This document shows, piece by piece, positions 28,330 through 38,165 of a stretch of DNA of 64,000 nt; within the stretch, counting starts at the first letter, position 1; each line of letters opens with the position of its first letter. The notes under the pieces were generated by a model. It was given only the letters and a program-made list of their open reading frames with translations, was not told the DNA's origin and searched no databases. Both the position numbers and the translations under genes were made by a program. The DNA lies in assembly GCA_963821325.1 (NCBI GenBank), contig CAWGDC010000005.1:434001-498000 (forward strand). The letters are read 5' to 3'. This DNA comes from PALSA-555 sp963821325. GTDB taxonomy: Bacteria > Actinomycetota > Acidimicrobiia > IMCC26256 > PALSA-555.

Positions 28330-29799
28330 GTGCAGCTGCGAGAGCTCCTCAGCGACGTCGACGTGCTCGACGTGCGCGGTGACCCGACCGTCGACGTGCG
28401 CGCGCTCGCGCACGACAGCCGCGACGTCGACCCCGGTACCTGCTTCGCGTGCATCGTCGGCGCGAACGCCGACGGCCACGACCACGCCCCCGCGGCCGTC
28501 GCCGCCGGCGCGGTCGCGCTGCTCGTCGAGCGCCGTCTCGGCCTCACCGTCCCCGAGGCCCGCGTCCCCAACGTCCGCCAGGCCCTCGGACCGGCCGCGG
28601 CCCGCCTCCACGGCTTCCCGTCGCTGGCCATGCGCTGTCTCGGCGTGACCGGCACGAACGGCAAGACCACGACCACGCACCTCCTCGCGGCGATCGCCCG
28701 TGCCGCGGGCGAGCCGGCCGGGGTCGTCGGCACCGTCGGGGCCCGAATCGACGACCGGCCCCTGCCGCTCGAGCACACCACACCCGAGGCGACCGAGCTG
28801 CAGGCCCTCTTGGCCCGGATGCGCGACGACGGGATCCGCACCGTCGCGATGGAGGTCTCCTCCCACGCCCTCGCCCAGCACCGGGTCGACGGCACCCACT
28901 TCGCGGTGGCCTGCTTCACGAACCTGAGCCCCGACCACCTCGACTACCACGACTCCCTCGACGATTACTTCGAGGCCAAAGCGCGGCTCTTCGACCCCGC
29001 CGTCACCGCCGCGGCCGCGGTGAACCTCGACGACCCACGCGGCCCCGAGCTCGTGCGCCGCTGCCACGCCGCGGGGTGCCCGTCACCAGCTACGCGATCG
29101 ACGCGCCCGCCGACGTCCGCGCCACCGACGTCCGCGTCGACCGCGACGGCGGACGGTTCACCCTCGTCGAGCCTGACGGGACCCGGACCGCGCTGCACAC
29201 GCCGCTGCTCGGTGTGCTCAACGTCGCGAACGCGCTCGCCGCGGCCGTCACGGCGCGTCTCGCCGGCTTCAGCATCCGACGCGGTGGGGGAGGGCCTCGC
29301 CGCCGTCGCGGTGGTCCCCGGCCGGCTCGAGCCCGTCGACACCGGCCAGCCCTTCGACGTCCTCGTCGACTACGCGCACACCCCCGCGGCGCTGACCGCC
29401 GCCCTCGACGCCGCACGACGGCTCGCCGGGCCGCACCGGGTCATCGTCGTGTTCGGCGCCGGCGGCGACCGCGACGCCACGAAGCGGCCGCTCATGGGGC
29501 GCGCCGCGGCGGACGGCGCCGACGTCGTCATCGTCACGTCCGACAACCCGCGCTCCGAGGACGCGGCCGCGATCGCCGACGCCGTCCTCGCCGGCGCGAC
29601 CGGGGGACCGGCCGCGACCCGTCGGGAGCTCGACCGCCGCGCCGCGATCCGCGGCGGGCTCGACGCGGCGCGCCCGGGCGACGTCGTCCTGATCGCCGGC
29701 AAGGGCCACGAGACGGTGCAGCGCGTCGGGAGCCGCAGCGTCGACTTCGACGACCGGGTCGTGGCGCTCGAGGAGCTCGAGGGCCGGCGATGGAACTGA
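28330..29799 (+). CDS. murE: UDP-MurNAc-L-Ala-D-Glu:meso-diaminopimelate ligase MurE (two frame breaks)
   Basis: The ATP loop is CLGVTGTNGKTTTTHLLAAI, with HTTPEATELQALLARM and MEVSSHALAQHRVDG following. The C-terminal domain has LVDYAHTPAALTAAL and DNPRSEDAAAI. The DNPR motif selects meso-diaminopimelate over lysine. Residues between ~29080 and ~29272 are in the +1 frame and the rest returns, so two compensating indels exist. I choose GTG 28330, 8 bases after AGAAGGA (28315-28321); GTG 28306 is also in frame. Its stop overlaps murF by 10 bases. Confidence 0.9.
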   Translation: MQLRELLSDVDVLDVRGDPTVDVRALAHDSRDVDPGTCFACIVGANADGHDHAPAAVAAGAVALLVERRLGLTVPEARVPNVRQALGPAAARLHGFPSLAMRCLGVTGTNGKTTTTHLLAAIARAAGEPAGVVGTVGARIDDRPLPLEHTTPEATELQALLARMRDDGIRTVAMEVSSHALAQHRVDGTHFAVACFTNLSPDHLDYHDSLDDYFEAKARLFDPAVTAAAAVNLDDPRGPELVRRCHAAGCPSPATRSTRPPTSAPPTSASTATADGSPSSSLTGPGPRCTRRCSVCSTSRTRSPRPSRRVSPASASDAVGEGLAAVAVVPGRLEPVDTGQPFDVLVDYAHTPAALTAALDAARRLAGPHRVIVVFGAGGDRDATKRPLMGRAAADGADVVIVTSDNPRSEDAAAIADAVLAGATGGPAATRRELDRRAAIRGGLDAARPGDVVLIAGKGHETVQRVGSRSVDFDDRVVALEELEGRRWN

Positions 29800-31162
29800 C
29801 CGCGGCGGAGCTCGCCGCGCGCGACGGGCGGCCACGTCGACGCCGGCCCGTCCGACGCGCGGGCCACGTCGTACACGATCGACACCCGGTCCCTCGAGCC
29901 GGGCGGCTGCTTCGTGGCGCTCGTCGCCGACCGCGACGGCCACGACTTCGTCCCCGACGCCTGGGCGCGCGGCGCGACCGTCGCGCTCGTCGACGCGCTC
30001 GGCCGACTCGCCGCCCCCCGGTCGCGCCGTCGTGCGCGTCGCCGACGGCCTCGGTGCGCTCGCCGCGCTCGGCCGGTTCGCGCGGGACCGCCTCGACGCC
30101 GCGGTCGTCGCCGTCACAGGCTCGGCCGGCAAGACCGCGACGAAGGACCTCACCGCAGCCGCGCTGTCGTCCCGGCGGGTCCACGCCAGCCCGGCGTCGT
30201 TCAACAACGAGGCCGGCGTTCCCTTGACCCTCGCCGCCGCGCCGGCCCTCACGCAGGCGGTGATCGTCGAGATGGGCGCCCGCTTCGCGGGCAACATCGC
30301 CGCGCTGACCGACATCGCCCGACCCGATCTCGGCATCGTCACCCACGTCGGCCTGGCGCACGCCGGCCACCTCGGCGGCCCGGCCGGCGTGGCCGCGGTG
30401 AAAGGCGAGCTCATCGCCGCCCTGCCGGCCTCGGGCGTCGCCATCCTGAACGCCGACTGCCCGTTCGCGGCCACGCTCGCGGCGCGCAGCGCCGCGCCGG
30501 TGCGCCTCGTCGGCACGGCACCCGAGGCCGACGTCCGCGTCCTCGACGTGACCCTCGACGACAGCCTCCGCCCCCGCTTCCGGGTCGTGACGCCGTGGGG
30601 CGGCGCCACGATCGCGCTGCAGCTGCGGGGCGAGCACCAGGCCACGAACGCCGCGATGGCGCTCACCGCCGCCGTCGAGCTCGGCGTCGACCTCTCCGTG
30701 GCCGCTGAGGGGCTGGCCGCGGCGCGACCCGGCGCGCTGCGCATGCAGGTCGAGTCCACCGCCGGCGGGGTGCTGCTCATCAACGACGCCTACAACTCGA
30801 GCCCGACGTCCGCCGCGGCCGCGCTGCGCGCCCTCGGGCGGGTGTCGGTGCCCGGCCGCCGCGTCGCGGTCCTCGGCGAGATGCTCGAGCTCGGGGACTA
30901 CGGCCCCGACGCCCACGCCGCGCTCGGGACCCTGGCCGGCGAGGTCGGCATCGACGTGCTCGTCGCCGTCGGCCCCGGCGCCGGCCCAGCCGCCGACACC
31001 GCCCGCGCCGCCGGCGTCCTGGCCGTCGAGGCCCCCGACCCGGACGCCGCGAGCGCCTACGTGGTCGCCGACGTGCGCCGCGGCGACGCCGTCCTCGTGA
31101 AGGCCAGCCGGGCCGTCGGCCTCGAAGCCGTCGCCGCCACCCTCATGGAGGCGCGGCCGTGA
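29790..31162 (+). CDS. murF: UDP-MurNAc-tripeptide:D-Ala-D-Ala ligase MurF (two frame breaks)
   Basis: MELTAAELAA starts the protein inside the murE end. A middle segment (TSYTIDTRSLEPGGCFVALV) is in a second frame. The main body, from VVRVADGLGALAALGRF on, is in a third and contains VVAVTGSAGKTATKDLTAAA (P-loop), NNEAGVPLTL, VIVEMGARFAGNIAALT, GEHQATNAAMALTAA and INDAYNSSPTSAAAAL. Breaks lie near 29830 and 30018. The enzyme adds D-Ala-D-Ala to complete the pentapeptide precursor. The stop overlaps mraY (GTGA, 31159-31162). Confidence 0.88.
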
Positions 31163-32205
31163 TCTCGCTGCTCATCGCCGCGTCGGTGGCGTTCGCCGTC
31201 ACCGTGGCCGGCACCCCGCTGCTCATCCGCGTCTTGAAGGCGCGGGGCATCGGTCAGCTCATCCGGGACGACGGACCGTTCACCCACCCCCACGCCGCGA
31301 AGGCCGGAACCCCGACGATGGGCGGCGTCGCGCTCATCGGCGCGGCCATCATCGGCTACGCGATCGCGCACGCCCGCGCCGACCAGCTGAGGTTCGCCCG
31401 CACCGGCGTCAGCCTCCTCGGGCTCGTCGCGGTGCTCGCCGCCGTCGGGTTCGCCGACGACTACCTCGGGGTGCGGCACCGCCGCAACCTCGGGCTGCGC
31501 AAACGCGGGAAGACCGCCGGGGAGCTCCTCGCCGCCGCGGGCTTCGCACTCCTCGCCCTGAACTGGGTGAACGTGTCGACGCACCTGTCGTTCATCCGGG
31601 ACCTGCCCCTCGACCTCGGCTCGACGCTGTGGTTCTTCGTGGCCGTCCTCGTCGTGGTCAGCTCCGCCAACGGCGTGAACCTCACCGACGGGATGGACGG
31701 CCTCGCCGCCGGGTCCGCCACGCTCGCGTTCGCGGCCTTCACCATCATCGGGTTCTGGGAGTTCCGGCACGCGTCCGTGTACCACGTCCAAAGTGCCGGC
31801 GCGATCGACGTCGCCGTCGTCGCCGCGGCGATGATGGGCGCCTGCGGCGGGTTCCTCTACTGGAACGCCGCGCCCGCCCGCATCTTCATGGGCGACACGG
31901 GCGCGTTGGCGATCGGCGGCGCGCTCGCCGGTCTCGCGCTGTTCACGAAGACGCTCCTGCTGCTCCCGATCCTCGGGGGCCTCTACGTCGTCGAGACGCT
32001 GAGCGTCATCGCCCAGGTGATCTCGTTCCGCGGGTTCGGCCGACGCGTGCTGCGCATGGCCCCGATCCACCACCACTTCGAGGTGATCGGCTGGCCCGAG
32101 TTCACCGTCATCGTCCGGTTCTGGCTCTTCGCCGGCGTCTGCGTCGCGCTCGCGCTCGGCCTGTTCTACGCCGACTTCATCAACATCCGCGGAGCGATCG
32201 GCTGA
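31159..32205 (+). CDS. mraY: Phospho-N-acetylmuramoyl-pentapeptide transferase MraY
   Basis: 348 aa, intact, ~10 membrane helices. Signatures: HAAKAGTPTMGGVALIG, the Mg-binding AAVGFADDYLGV, NGVNLTDGMDGLAAG, FMGDTGALAIGG, and RMAPIHHHFEVIGWPE. It transfers phospho-MurNAc-pentapeptide to undecaprenyl phosphate at the inner membrane face, forming lipid I. The start GTG overlaps the murF stop and the stop overlaps the ftsW ATG by one base (TGATG). In most bacteria murD follows here; it does not in this window. Confidence 0.94.
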   Translation: MISLLIAASVAFAVTVAGTPLLIRVLKARGIGQLIRDDGPFTHPHAAKAGTPTMGGVALIGAAIIGYAIAHARADQLRFARTGVSLLGLVAVLAAVGFADDYLGVRHRRNLGLRKRGKTAGELLAAAGFALLALNWVNVSTHLSFIRDLPLDLGSTLWFFVAVLVVVSSANGVNLTDGMDGLAAGSATLAFAAFTIIGFWEFRHASVYHVQSAGAIDVAVVAAAMMGACGGFLYWNAAPARIFMGDTGALAIGGALAGLALFTKTLLLLPILGGLYVVETLSVIAQVISFRGFGRRVLRMAPIHHHFEVIGWPEFTVIVRFWLFAGVCVALALGLFYADFINIRGAIG

Positions 32206-33354
32206 TGCCCACCGTCACCGCCGTCGCGCCGTCCCGGCCGCATCGCCGGCCGCCCACCGCGGCGCCGCGCCCGGCCCACTACCTGGTGCTCATCGCCACC
32301 GTCGTGGTGCTGAACGTCGTCGGCATGGTGATGGTGCTCTCCGCGCTCATCGGTCCTGTCGCTCACCACCTACGGGTCCGCCTGGTACTTCTTCGAGCGT
32401 CAGCTCGTCTGGACCGTCCTCGGCGCCCTCGCCTTCTTCGTCGCGCTGCGCATCGACTACCGCCGCTGGCGGGACTGGTGCCAGCCGCTGCTCTTCGTCA
32501 CCACCGCGATGCTCGTGCTCGTCCTCGTGCCCCACTTCGGGATCTACGTCGCCGGGTCACGCCGCTGGCTCGGCATCGGCTCGTGGCGGTTCCAACCCAC
32601 CGAGATCGCCAAGCTCGCGCTCGTCCTCTTCGCCGCCGACCTCCTCACCCGCCGCGAGCACGACATGAACGACTGGCGAGCCTCGGTCCGGCCCCTGCTC
32701 GCCGTCATCGTCGTCCTCGGCGGGCTCGTCCTGCTCGAACCCGACCTCGACTCGGCGGTGCTCCTCGGGATCATCGCCGGCGCCGTGCTGCTGGTGGCCG
32801 GCGCCCGGCTCCGTCACCTCGCCACGGTCGGCGCCCTCGGGCTCGGGGCCGCCACCATCCTCGCCCTCTCCGCCCCCTACCGGCGGGCCAGGCTGCTCAC
32901 CTTCTTGCACCCGAGCGCCGCCGCAGCGAACGGCGGCTACCAGCTCGTCCAGTCGCTCATCGCGCTCGGCAGCGGCGGGGTCAGCGGCGTCGGCCTCGGC
33001 GCCGGGCGCGCCAAGTGGCTGTTCCTCCCCAACGCGCACACCGACTTCATCTTCGCGGTCATCGGCGAGGAGCTCGGCCTGATCGGCACCCTCGCGGTCC
33101 TCGGCCTCTTCGCCGCGTTCGCGGTGCTCGGCATCCGCGCCGCGCGACGCGCCCCCGACCGGTTCGGCACCCTCCTCGCCGCCGGCATCACCGTGTGGGT
33201 CGTCGCGCAGGCCGCCGTGAACATCGGCGGGGTCGTCGGGCTGCTCCCCGTGTCGGGGGTGCCGCTCCCGTTCGTGTCGTTCGGCGGGTCGTCGCTGGTG
33301 TTCACGATGCTCGCCACGGGCATCCTCACCAACGTCGCCCGTCAGGGCCGATGA
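32205..33354 (+). CDS. ftsW: Septal peptidoglycan polymerase FtsW (SEDS family; frame broken)
   Basis: MPTVTAVAPSRPHRRPP gives a basic cytoplasmic start, then a helix (YLVLIATVVVLNVVGMVMVL). The remainder is in the next frame: YGSAWYFFERQLVWTVLGAL, RRWLGIGSWRFQPTEIAKLA (the SEDS hallmark), LLEPDLDSAVLL with the catalytic-region Asp, AHTDFIFAVIGEELGLIG and LPFVSFGGSSLVF. One indel lies near 32350. The total is ~383 aa with ~9-10 membrane helices. It polymerises lipid II at the septum with FtsI. The ATG overlaps the mraY stop by one base, and the stop overlaps murG (ATGA). Confidence 0.9.
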
Positions 33355-34487
33355 GCGCCGCCGCCGTGTCCGCCAGCGTCCGCACCGACGTGTTCGCCCT
33401 CGTCACCGGCGGCGGGACCGGCGGGCACGTCTACCCGGCGCTCGCCGTCGCCGAGGCGCTCGTCGCCCGCGGCCACGACCGCGCCGCCATCCGCTTCGTC
33501 GGCGCCCGCCGCGGCCTCGAGACCACCGCCGTGCCCGCCGCCGGGTTCGACCTCGACGTGCTCCCCGGCCGCGGGCTGCGCCGCAGCCTCTCCGCCGACG
33601 CGCTGCGCGCCAACGCCGGCGCGCTCGCCGGGACGGCCCGCGCCGTCCCGGCCGGCGTGGCGGCTCCTGCGGCGGGCCCACCCCCGGGTCGTGCTCGGCG
33701 TCGGCGGGTACGCGTCGCTGCCCTGCGTCGTCGGCGCCCGCCGGCCGCGAATCCCCACCATCGTCCACGAGCAGAACGCCGCCCCCGGCGTCGTGAACCG
33801 CCTCGCCGTGCGGCCTCGGCGCGCACCCGGCGGTGTCGCTGCCCGGCACCGCTCTGCGCGGCGCGGTGCTGACCGGCAACCCGGTGCGGCGCGCCGTTGC
33901 CGAGGTCACGCGACACGCCCGACCCGGCACGCCCGGTCGTCCTCGTGTTCGGCGGCAGTCTCGGTGCCCGGCGCCTCAACGACGCCGCGCTCGGCCTCTA
34001 CGACGCCTGGCGCGACCGGACCGACGTCGTCGGTCGTGCACATCGCGGGCCGACGGGACCACGCCGCGTGCGTCGAGGCGCTCGCGGCCCGCCGCCGCCC
34101 CGACGACCGGCTCGTCTACGAGCTCGTCGAGTACGAGGAGCACCTCGAGCGGCGCTACGCCGTGGCGACCGTCGCGCTGTGCCGGGCCGGCGCGGTCACC
34201 GTGGCCGAGCTCACCGTCGTCGGCCTGCCCGCGGTGCTCGTCCCGCTGCCCGGCGCGCCCCGGCGACCACCAGACCCGCAACGCCGAGACGCTCGCCGAC
34301 GCCGGCGCGGCCCGGCTCGTGTCCGACGCCGATGCCGACAGCCCCGCGCGTCACCGCCGAGCTCGACGCGCTGCTCGCCGACCCCGCCCGTCTCGACGCC
34401 ATGAGCGTCGCGGCGCGCGTCCCTCGGTCGACCCGACGCCGCCGCACGCGGGTCGCCGACCTCGTCGAGGAGCTGGCCCGTGCCTGA
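33351..34487 (+). CDS. murG: Lipid II synthase MurG (many frame breaks)
   Basis: Pieces in all three frames together make one MurG: ALVTGGGTGGHVYPALAVAE, VLGVGGYASLPCVVGARRP, PTIVHEQNAAPGVVNRLA, GAVLTGNPVRRAVAEV, VVLVFGGSLGARRLNDAALG, LCRAGAVTVAELTVVGLPAV, DHQTRNAETLADAGAARLV and ADLVEELARA. Frame changes occur near 33655, 33810, 33910, 34030, 34257 and 34345, with perhaps two more before the end. Order and spacing are normal for a ~375-aa enzyme that adds GlcNAc to lipid I. This is the most damaged gene of the window. Its start overlaps ftsW and its end overlaps murC by 8 bases. Confidence 0.85.
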
Positions 34488-35858
34488 CCTCGACCTCAGC
34501 CAGCCCCGCGTGCTGCACATCGTCGGGGTCGGCGGCGCCGGGATGAGCGGCATCGCCGCCGTGCTCACCCGCATGGGCCACCGGGTCAGCGGCTCCGACC
34601 TGAAGGACTCGCCCGCGCTCGGCCGGCTGCGCCTCCTCGGCGTCGACGCCCGCGTCGGGCACCGCGCCGAGCACCTCCCCGAGGCCGTCGACGCGGTCAT
34701 CTGCTCGAGCGCCATCCCGTCCACGAACCCTGAGGTCGTGGCCGCCTCCGAACGTGGCGTGCCCGTGCTGCGCCGCGCCGACGCGCTGCGCGCCCTCGTC
34801 GCCACCCGCCGCTCGGTCGCCGTCGCCGGGAGCCACGGCAAGACGACGACGTCGTCGATGCTGGCGCTGTGCCTGCGCGCCGCCGGCTGGCACCCGAGCT
34901 TCCTCATCGGCGGTGACCTCCACGAGGTCGGCTCCAACGCGGCGTACGACGACGGGGAGTGGCTCGTCGTCGAGGCCGACGAGAGCGACGGCACGTTCCT
35001 CGAACTCGCCCCCGACGCGGCGATCGTCACGAACGTCGCCGCCGACCACCTCGACCACTACGGCACCTTCGACGCGCTCGTCGACGCCTTCGCCCGCTTC
35101 CTCGACGTCGTCGCCGGGCCACGCATCGTCGGCGCCGACGACCCCGTCGCCGCGCAGCTCGCCGCCACCCGCCCCGGTGTCCGCACCTTCGGATGGGCGT
35201 CGTCGGACTACCGCATCGACGGCTACGAGGGCGGACGCGCCGGCAGCCGCTTCCGGCTCCACCGGCGCGGCGACCTGCTCGGCACCATCGAGCTGCCCAT
35301 CCCCGGACGCCACAACGCCCTCAACGCCACCGGCGCCGCCGCGCTCGCGCTGGAACTCGGCGTCGACTTCGATGCCGTCGCCCGCGCGCTCGCGCGGCTT
35401 CGGCGGCGTCGCCCGCCGCTTCCAGTTCCGCGGCGACATCGGACGGCGTCACCCTCATCGACGACTACGCCCACAACCCCGGGAAGGTCGCTGCGGTGCT
35501 GCGCGCCGCCCGTGAGGGCGGCTGGGGCCACGTCGTCGCCGTGTTCCAGCCCCACCGGTACTCGCGCACCGCGACCCTGTGGCGCGACTACGCCGACGCG
35601 TTCGTCGACGCCGACCAGGTCGTCGTCACCGACGTGTACGGCGCCGAGGAGACCCCCCTGCCCGGGGTGACGGGTCGGCTGGTGCTGCGCGCCATCCTCG
35701 ACGCCCACCCGGCGACCCCCGTCACCTACCTGCCGCGCCACGCCGACGTCGTGGCCCACGCCCTCGGTCTCGCCCGACCTGGCGACGTGCTCGTCACCCT
35801 CGGCGCCGGCGACCTCACCACCGTCCCCGACGAGTGGCTCGCCCGGGAGCGTTCGTGA
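34480..35858 (+). CDS. murC: UDP-MurNAc:L-alanine ligase MurC (two frame breaks)
   Basis: VLHIVGVGGAGMSGIAAVLT (UDP-binding start), SVAVAGSHGKTTTSSMLALC (ATP loop), VVEADESDGTFLELAPDAAI and VAADHLDHYGTFDALVDAF are in one frame. Then GGVARRFQFRGD is in a second, and DGVTLIDDYAHNPGKVAAVL, FQPHRYSRTATLW and TLGAGDLTTV are in a third. Breaks lie near 35398 and 35440. It attaches L-Ala to UDP-MurNAc, the first peptide step. GTG 34480 lies within the murG end, and the stop overlaps murB (GTGA). Confidence 0.9.
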
Positions 35859-36793
35859 CCCTCGACACCCTCGCCGACGCGCTCGTGGCCCGGCTCGGCC
35901 CCGGCGCGGTGCGCCACGACGTGCCCGTCGCCGACCTCTCCACCTACCGCCTCGGCGGTCCGGTCGGGCTCGTCGCCACCGTCGCCACCGACGCCGAGCT
36001 CGCCGCCCTCGCCGCGACCGTCGCCGCGACCACGGCGTCACCCCCGGTGCTCGTCCTCGGGCGCGGCTCGAACCTCCTCGTCGCGGACCGCGGCTACCCC
36101 GGGCTCGGCGTCGTCCTCACCGGCGACTTCGAGACGGTCACCGTCGGCGCCGACGGCGCCGCCGCGGGCGCCGCCGCGCCGCTGCCCGTCCTCGCCCGCC
36201 GCGCCGCCGCGGCCGGGCTCACCGGCCTGGAGTTCTACGTCGGGATCCCCGGCTCGGTCGGCGGCGCCGTCCGGATGAACGCGGGCGGGCACGGCCGCGA
36301 CACCGCCGAGGTGCTGCGCCACGCCTGGACCGTCGACCTGACCGCCGCCGACCCGACCCCCCGCCGCCGCGGCGTCACCGACCTCGACCTGCGCTACCGG
36401 CACTCGGCGCTCGCCGCGACGGAGGTCGTCACCCGCGCCGAGTTCCGCGCCACCCCCGACACCCCCGCGGCGTGCGCGGCCCGCATCGACGACATCGTCC
36501 GCTGGCGTCGCGAGCACCAGCCCGGCGGCGCCAACGCCGGCTCGGTGTTCCGCAACCCGCCCGGCGACTCCGCCGGCCGGCTCATCGACGCGGCCGGCCT
36601 GAAGGGCCTGCGCGTGGGCGGCGCCGTCGTGTCCGAGAAGCACGCCAACTTCTTCCAAGCCGAGCCGGGCGCCACCGCCGACGACGTGGCCGCGCTCGTC
36701 GCCGAGGTGCAGGCCCGGGTCGACGACGCCACCGGCGTGCACCTCGTCCCCGAGCTGCAGCTCGTCGGCTTCGACGAACCGGCCCGCCGATGA
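35855..36793 (+). CDS. murB: UDP-N-acetylenolpyruvoylglucosamine reductase MurB
   Basis: 312 aa, intact. STYRLGGPVGLVATVATDAE and VLVLGRGSNLLVADRGYPGL form the FAD-binding domain. LEFYVGIPGSVGGAVRMNAG, DLRYRHSAL and PGGANAGSVFRNPPGDSAGR (with the catalytic Ser) complete the type I pattern. It reduces the enolpyruvyl group to give UDP-MurNAc, with NADPH and FAD. The GTG start sits in the murC stop; the stop overlaps ftsQ (ATGA, 36790-36793). Confidence 0.93.
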   Translation: MTLDTLADALVARLGPGAVRHDVPVADLSTYRLGGPVGLVATVATDAELAALAATVAATTASPPVLVLGRGSNLLVADRGYPGLGVVLTGDFETVTVGADGAAAGAAAPLPVLARRAAAAGLTGLEFYVGIPGSVGGAVRMNAGGHGRDTAEVLRHAWTVDLTAADPTPRRRGVTDLDLRYRHSALAATEVVTRAEFRATPDTPAACAARIDDIVRWRREHQPGGANAGSVFRNPPGDSAGRLIDAAGLKGLRVGGAVVSEKHANFFQAEPGATADDVAALVAEVQARVDDATGVHLVPELQLVGFDEPARR

Positions 36794-37542
36794 CCGCCGT
36801 CACCGCGCCGCGGATCCGGATGGACCGGCGGGTGCGGGCCCGTCGCGTCGCGGTCCAGCGCGCCGCCGGACGGCGTCGCCTCCACCGGCTCCTCCTCGCC
36901 GGCGGGATCCTCACGACCGTGCTCGTCGCCGTGGCCGTCGCGCTCTCGCCGCTGCTCGCCGTGCACACGGTCGTGGTCGACGGTGCAGGCACCCAGCGCG
37001 CCGACATCCTGCGCGCCGCCGGCGTCAGCTCCGGGAAGCCGATCCTGCTGCTCGACGCGGGCGCCGTCGCGGCCGCCGTGGAGCAGGTGCCCGGGGTCGC
37101 GTCGGCGCATGTGACCCGACACTTCCCCTCGACCGTCACCATCCAGGTGGCGCTCGAGCCGACCGTGGCGACCGTCGCCGCCGGACCCGGCCGCGTCGCG
37201 CTCATCGACACCGACGGGCAGGCCACCGCGATCGTCGCCCGCGCGCCCGCCGGGCTGCCCGTCCTCGCCGGCGCCCTCGCGCTGCGCGTCGGCCGCCGCG
37301 TCCCCGCCGCGCTCGCCGGGCTCGCCGCCGCGCTCCCCGCCACGCTGCGGACCCGCGTCAGCACCCTCCTCGCCCAGCCGGGCGGCCTGACCGCGCTCGT
37401 CCCCGGCGGTCCCCAGCTGCGCTTCGGTGACGCCACCGACCTCGCCGAGAAGGCCCAGGCCGCGGCCGCCGTGCTCGGCGCCCTTGTCGCGCCCGCCCAC
37501 TACATCGACGTCAGCGTCCCCAACGCCCCGGTCGCCGGGTAG
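36790..37542 (+). CDS. ftsQ: Cell division protein FtsQ (POTRA domain)
   Basis: 250 aa. An Arg-rich N-terminus is followed by one membrane helix (LLLAGGILTTVLVAVAVALS), then the POTRA domain (VHTVVVDGAGTQRADILRAA, VEQVPGVASAHVTRHFPSTV) and the FtsQ C-terminal region. It links FtsL/FtsB to the divisome outside the membrane. It is coupled to murB by four bases and ends five bases before the next GTG, which opens the acidic frame leading into ftsZ. Confidence 0.88.
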   Translation: MTAVTAPRIRMDRRVRARRVAVQRAAGRRRLHRLLLAGGILTTVLVAVAVALSPLLAVHTVVVDGAGTQRADILRAAGVSSGKPILLLDAGAVAAAVEQVPGVASAHVTRHFPSTVTIQVALEPTVATVAAGPGRVALIDTDGQATAIVARAPAGLPVLAGALALRVGRRVPAALAGLAAALPATLRTRVSTLLAQPGGLTALVPGGPQLRFGDATDLAEKAQAAAAVLGALVAPAHYIDVSVPNAPVAG

Positions 37543-37547
37543 GCACC

Positions 37548-38165
37548 GTGCTCGACACCGACCGGCCCGGCGACTCGCCGCCCGCCGACGAGGAACCGCC
37601 CGGCCGTGACCCGTGGCGCACGGTCGACCGGCCCGACGACGACCCCGCCGGCCAGGAACCCGAGGTGCCCGAGGACCTGACGGGCCTCGACGACGAGCCG
37701 ATCGACGCCGCCCCCGACGACGACGTCCTCGACGACGTCCCGCTCGACGACGTCGACGACGCCCGGGACGCCCCGACGCCCGACGGGCTCGACGCCGCCG
37801 CCCCCGAGGAGCCGATCCGCGCCGTCGCGTCGGCGTTCCCGTCCGCCGCGGACCGTGCTCGAGACGAGGAGGTGGTGGGCGACACCCCGACACCCGCTGC
37901 CGAGGGTGGGGGAGGAGCCCCCGATGCGCTACCGTCCGTGGTGATCCCGCCGCTGGTGGCGCCCGCCCCGGCGGCGCCGGGCGCTGAGGAGACCGGGCCG
38001 CTGACCCCGGGGCGCCCCGAACCCGCGGCGCCCCCCGCCGCGATCCCGCGCTCACCGGCCGCCACAGGCGACAATAGGGAGTCGAGCCGGCCCGGGCAGG
38101 GGCCGACCACCGAGGGGAGCCACCCGCCGAGGCTTGCGGGAGGCCCGACGGGAAGGACGACCGAC
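37548..38165 (+). other. Acidic Pro/Asp-rich coding frame, open and in frame with ftsZ
   Basis: From GTG 37548, five bases after the ftsQ stop, 206 codons run without a stop straight into the FtsZ ATG at 38166. The encoded segment is very acidic and disordered-looking, for example DDVLDDVPLDDVDDARDAP, followed by Pro/Ala-rich stretches. Third codon positions are almost all G or C until about 38070, as in real genes here. After that the bias drops and the last ~90 bases look like a leader: ACAATA (38071-38076) and GGAAGGA at 38151-38157. It may be a separate acidic protein whose stop is hidden by an indel, or an N-terminal extension of FtsZ. Confidence 0.5.

Noticed and set aside
27400..29067. 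555-codon open frame antisense to ftsI and murE
   Set aside because: There is no domain and no start signal; it covers two conserved genes on the + strand.
28330..35858. Programmed ribosomal frameshifting as an explanation for the mur gene breaks
   Set aside because: The shifts are numerous, go in both directions and lack shared slippery sites or downstream structures; indel error is simpler.
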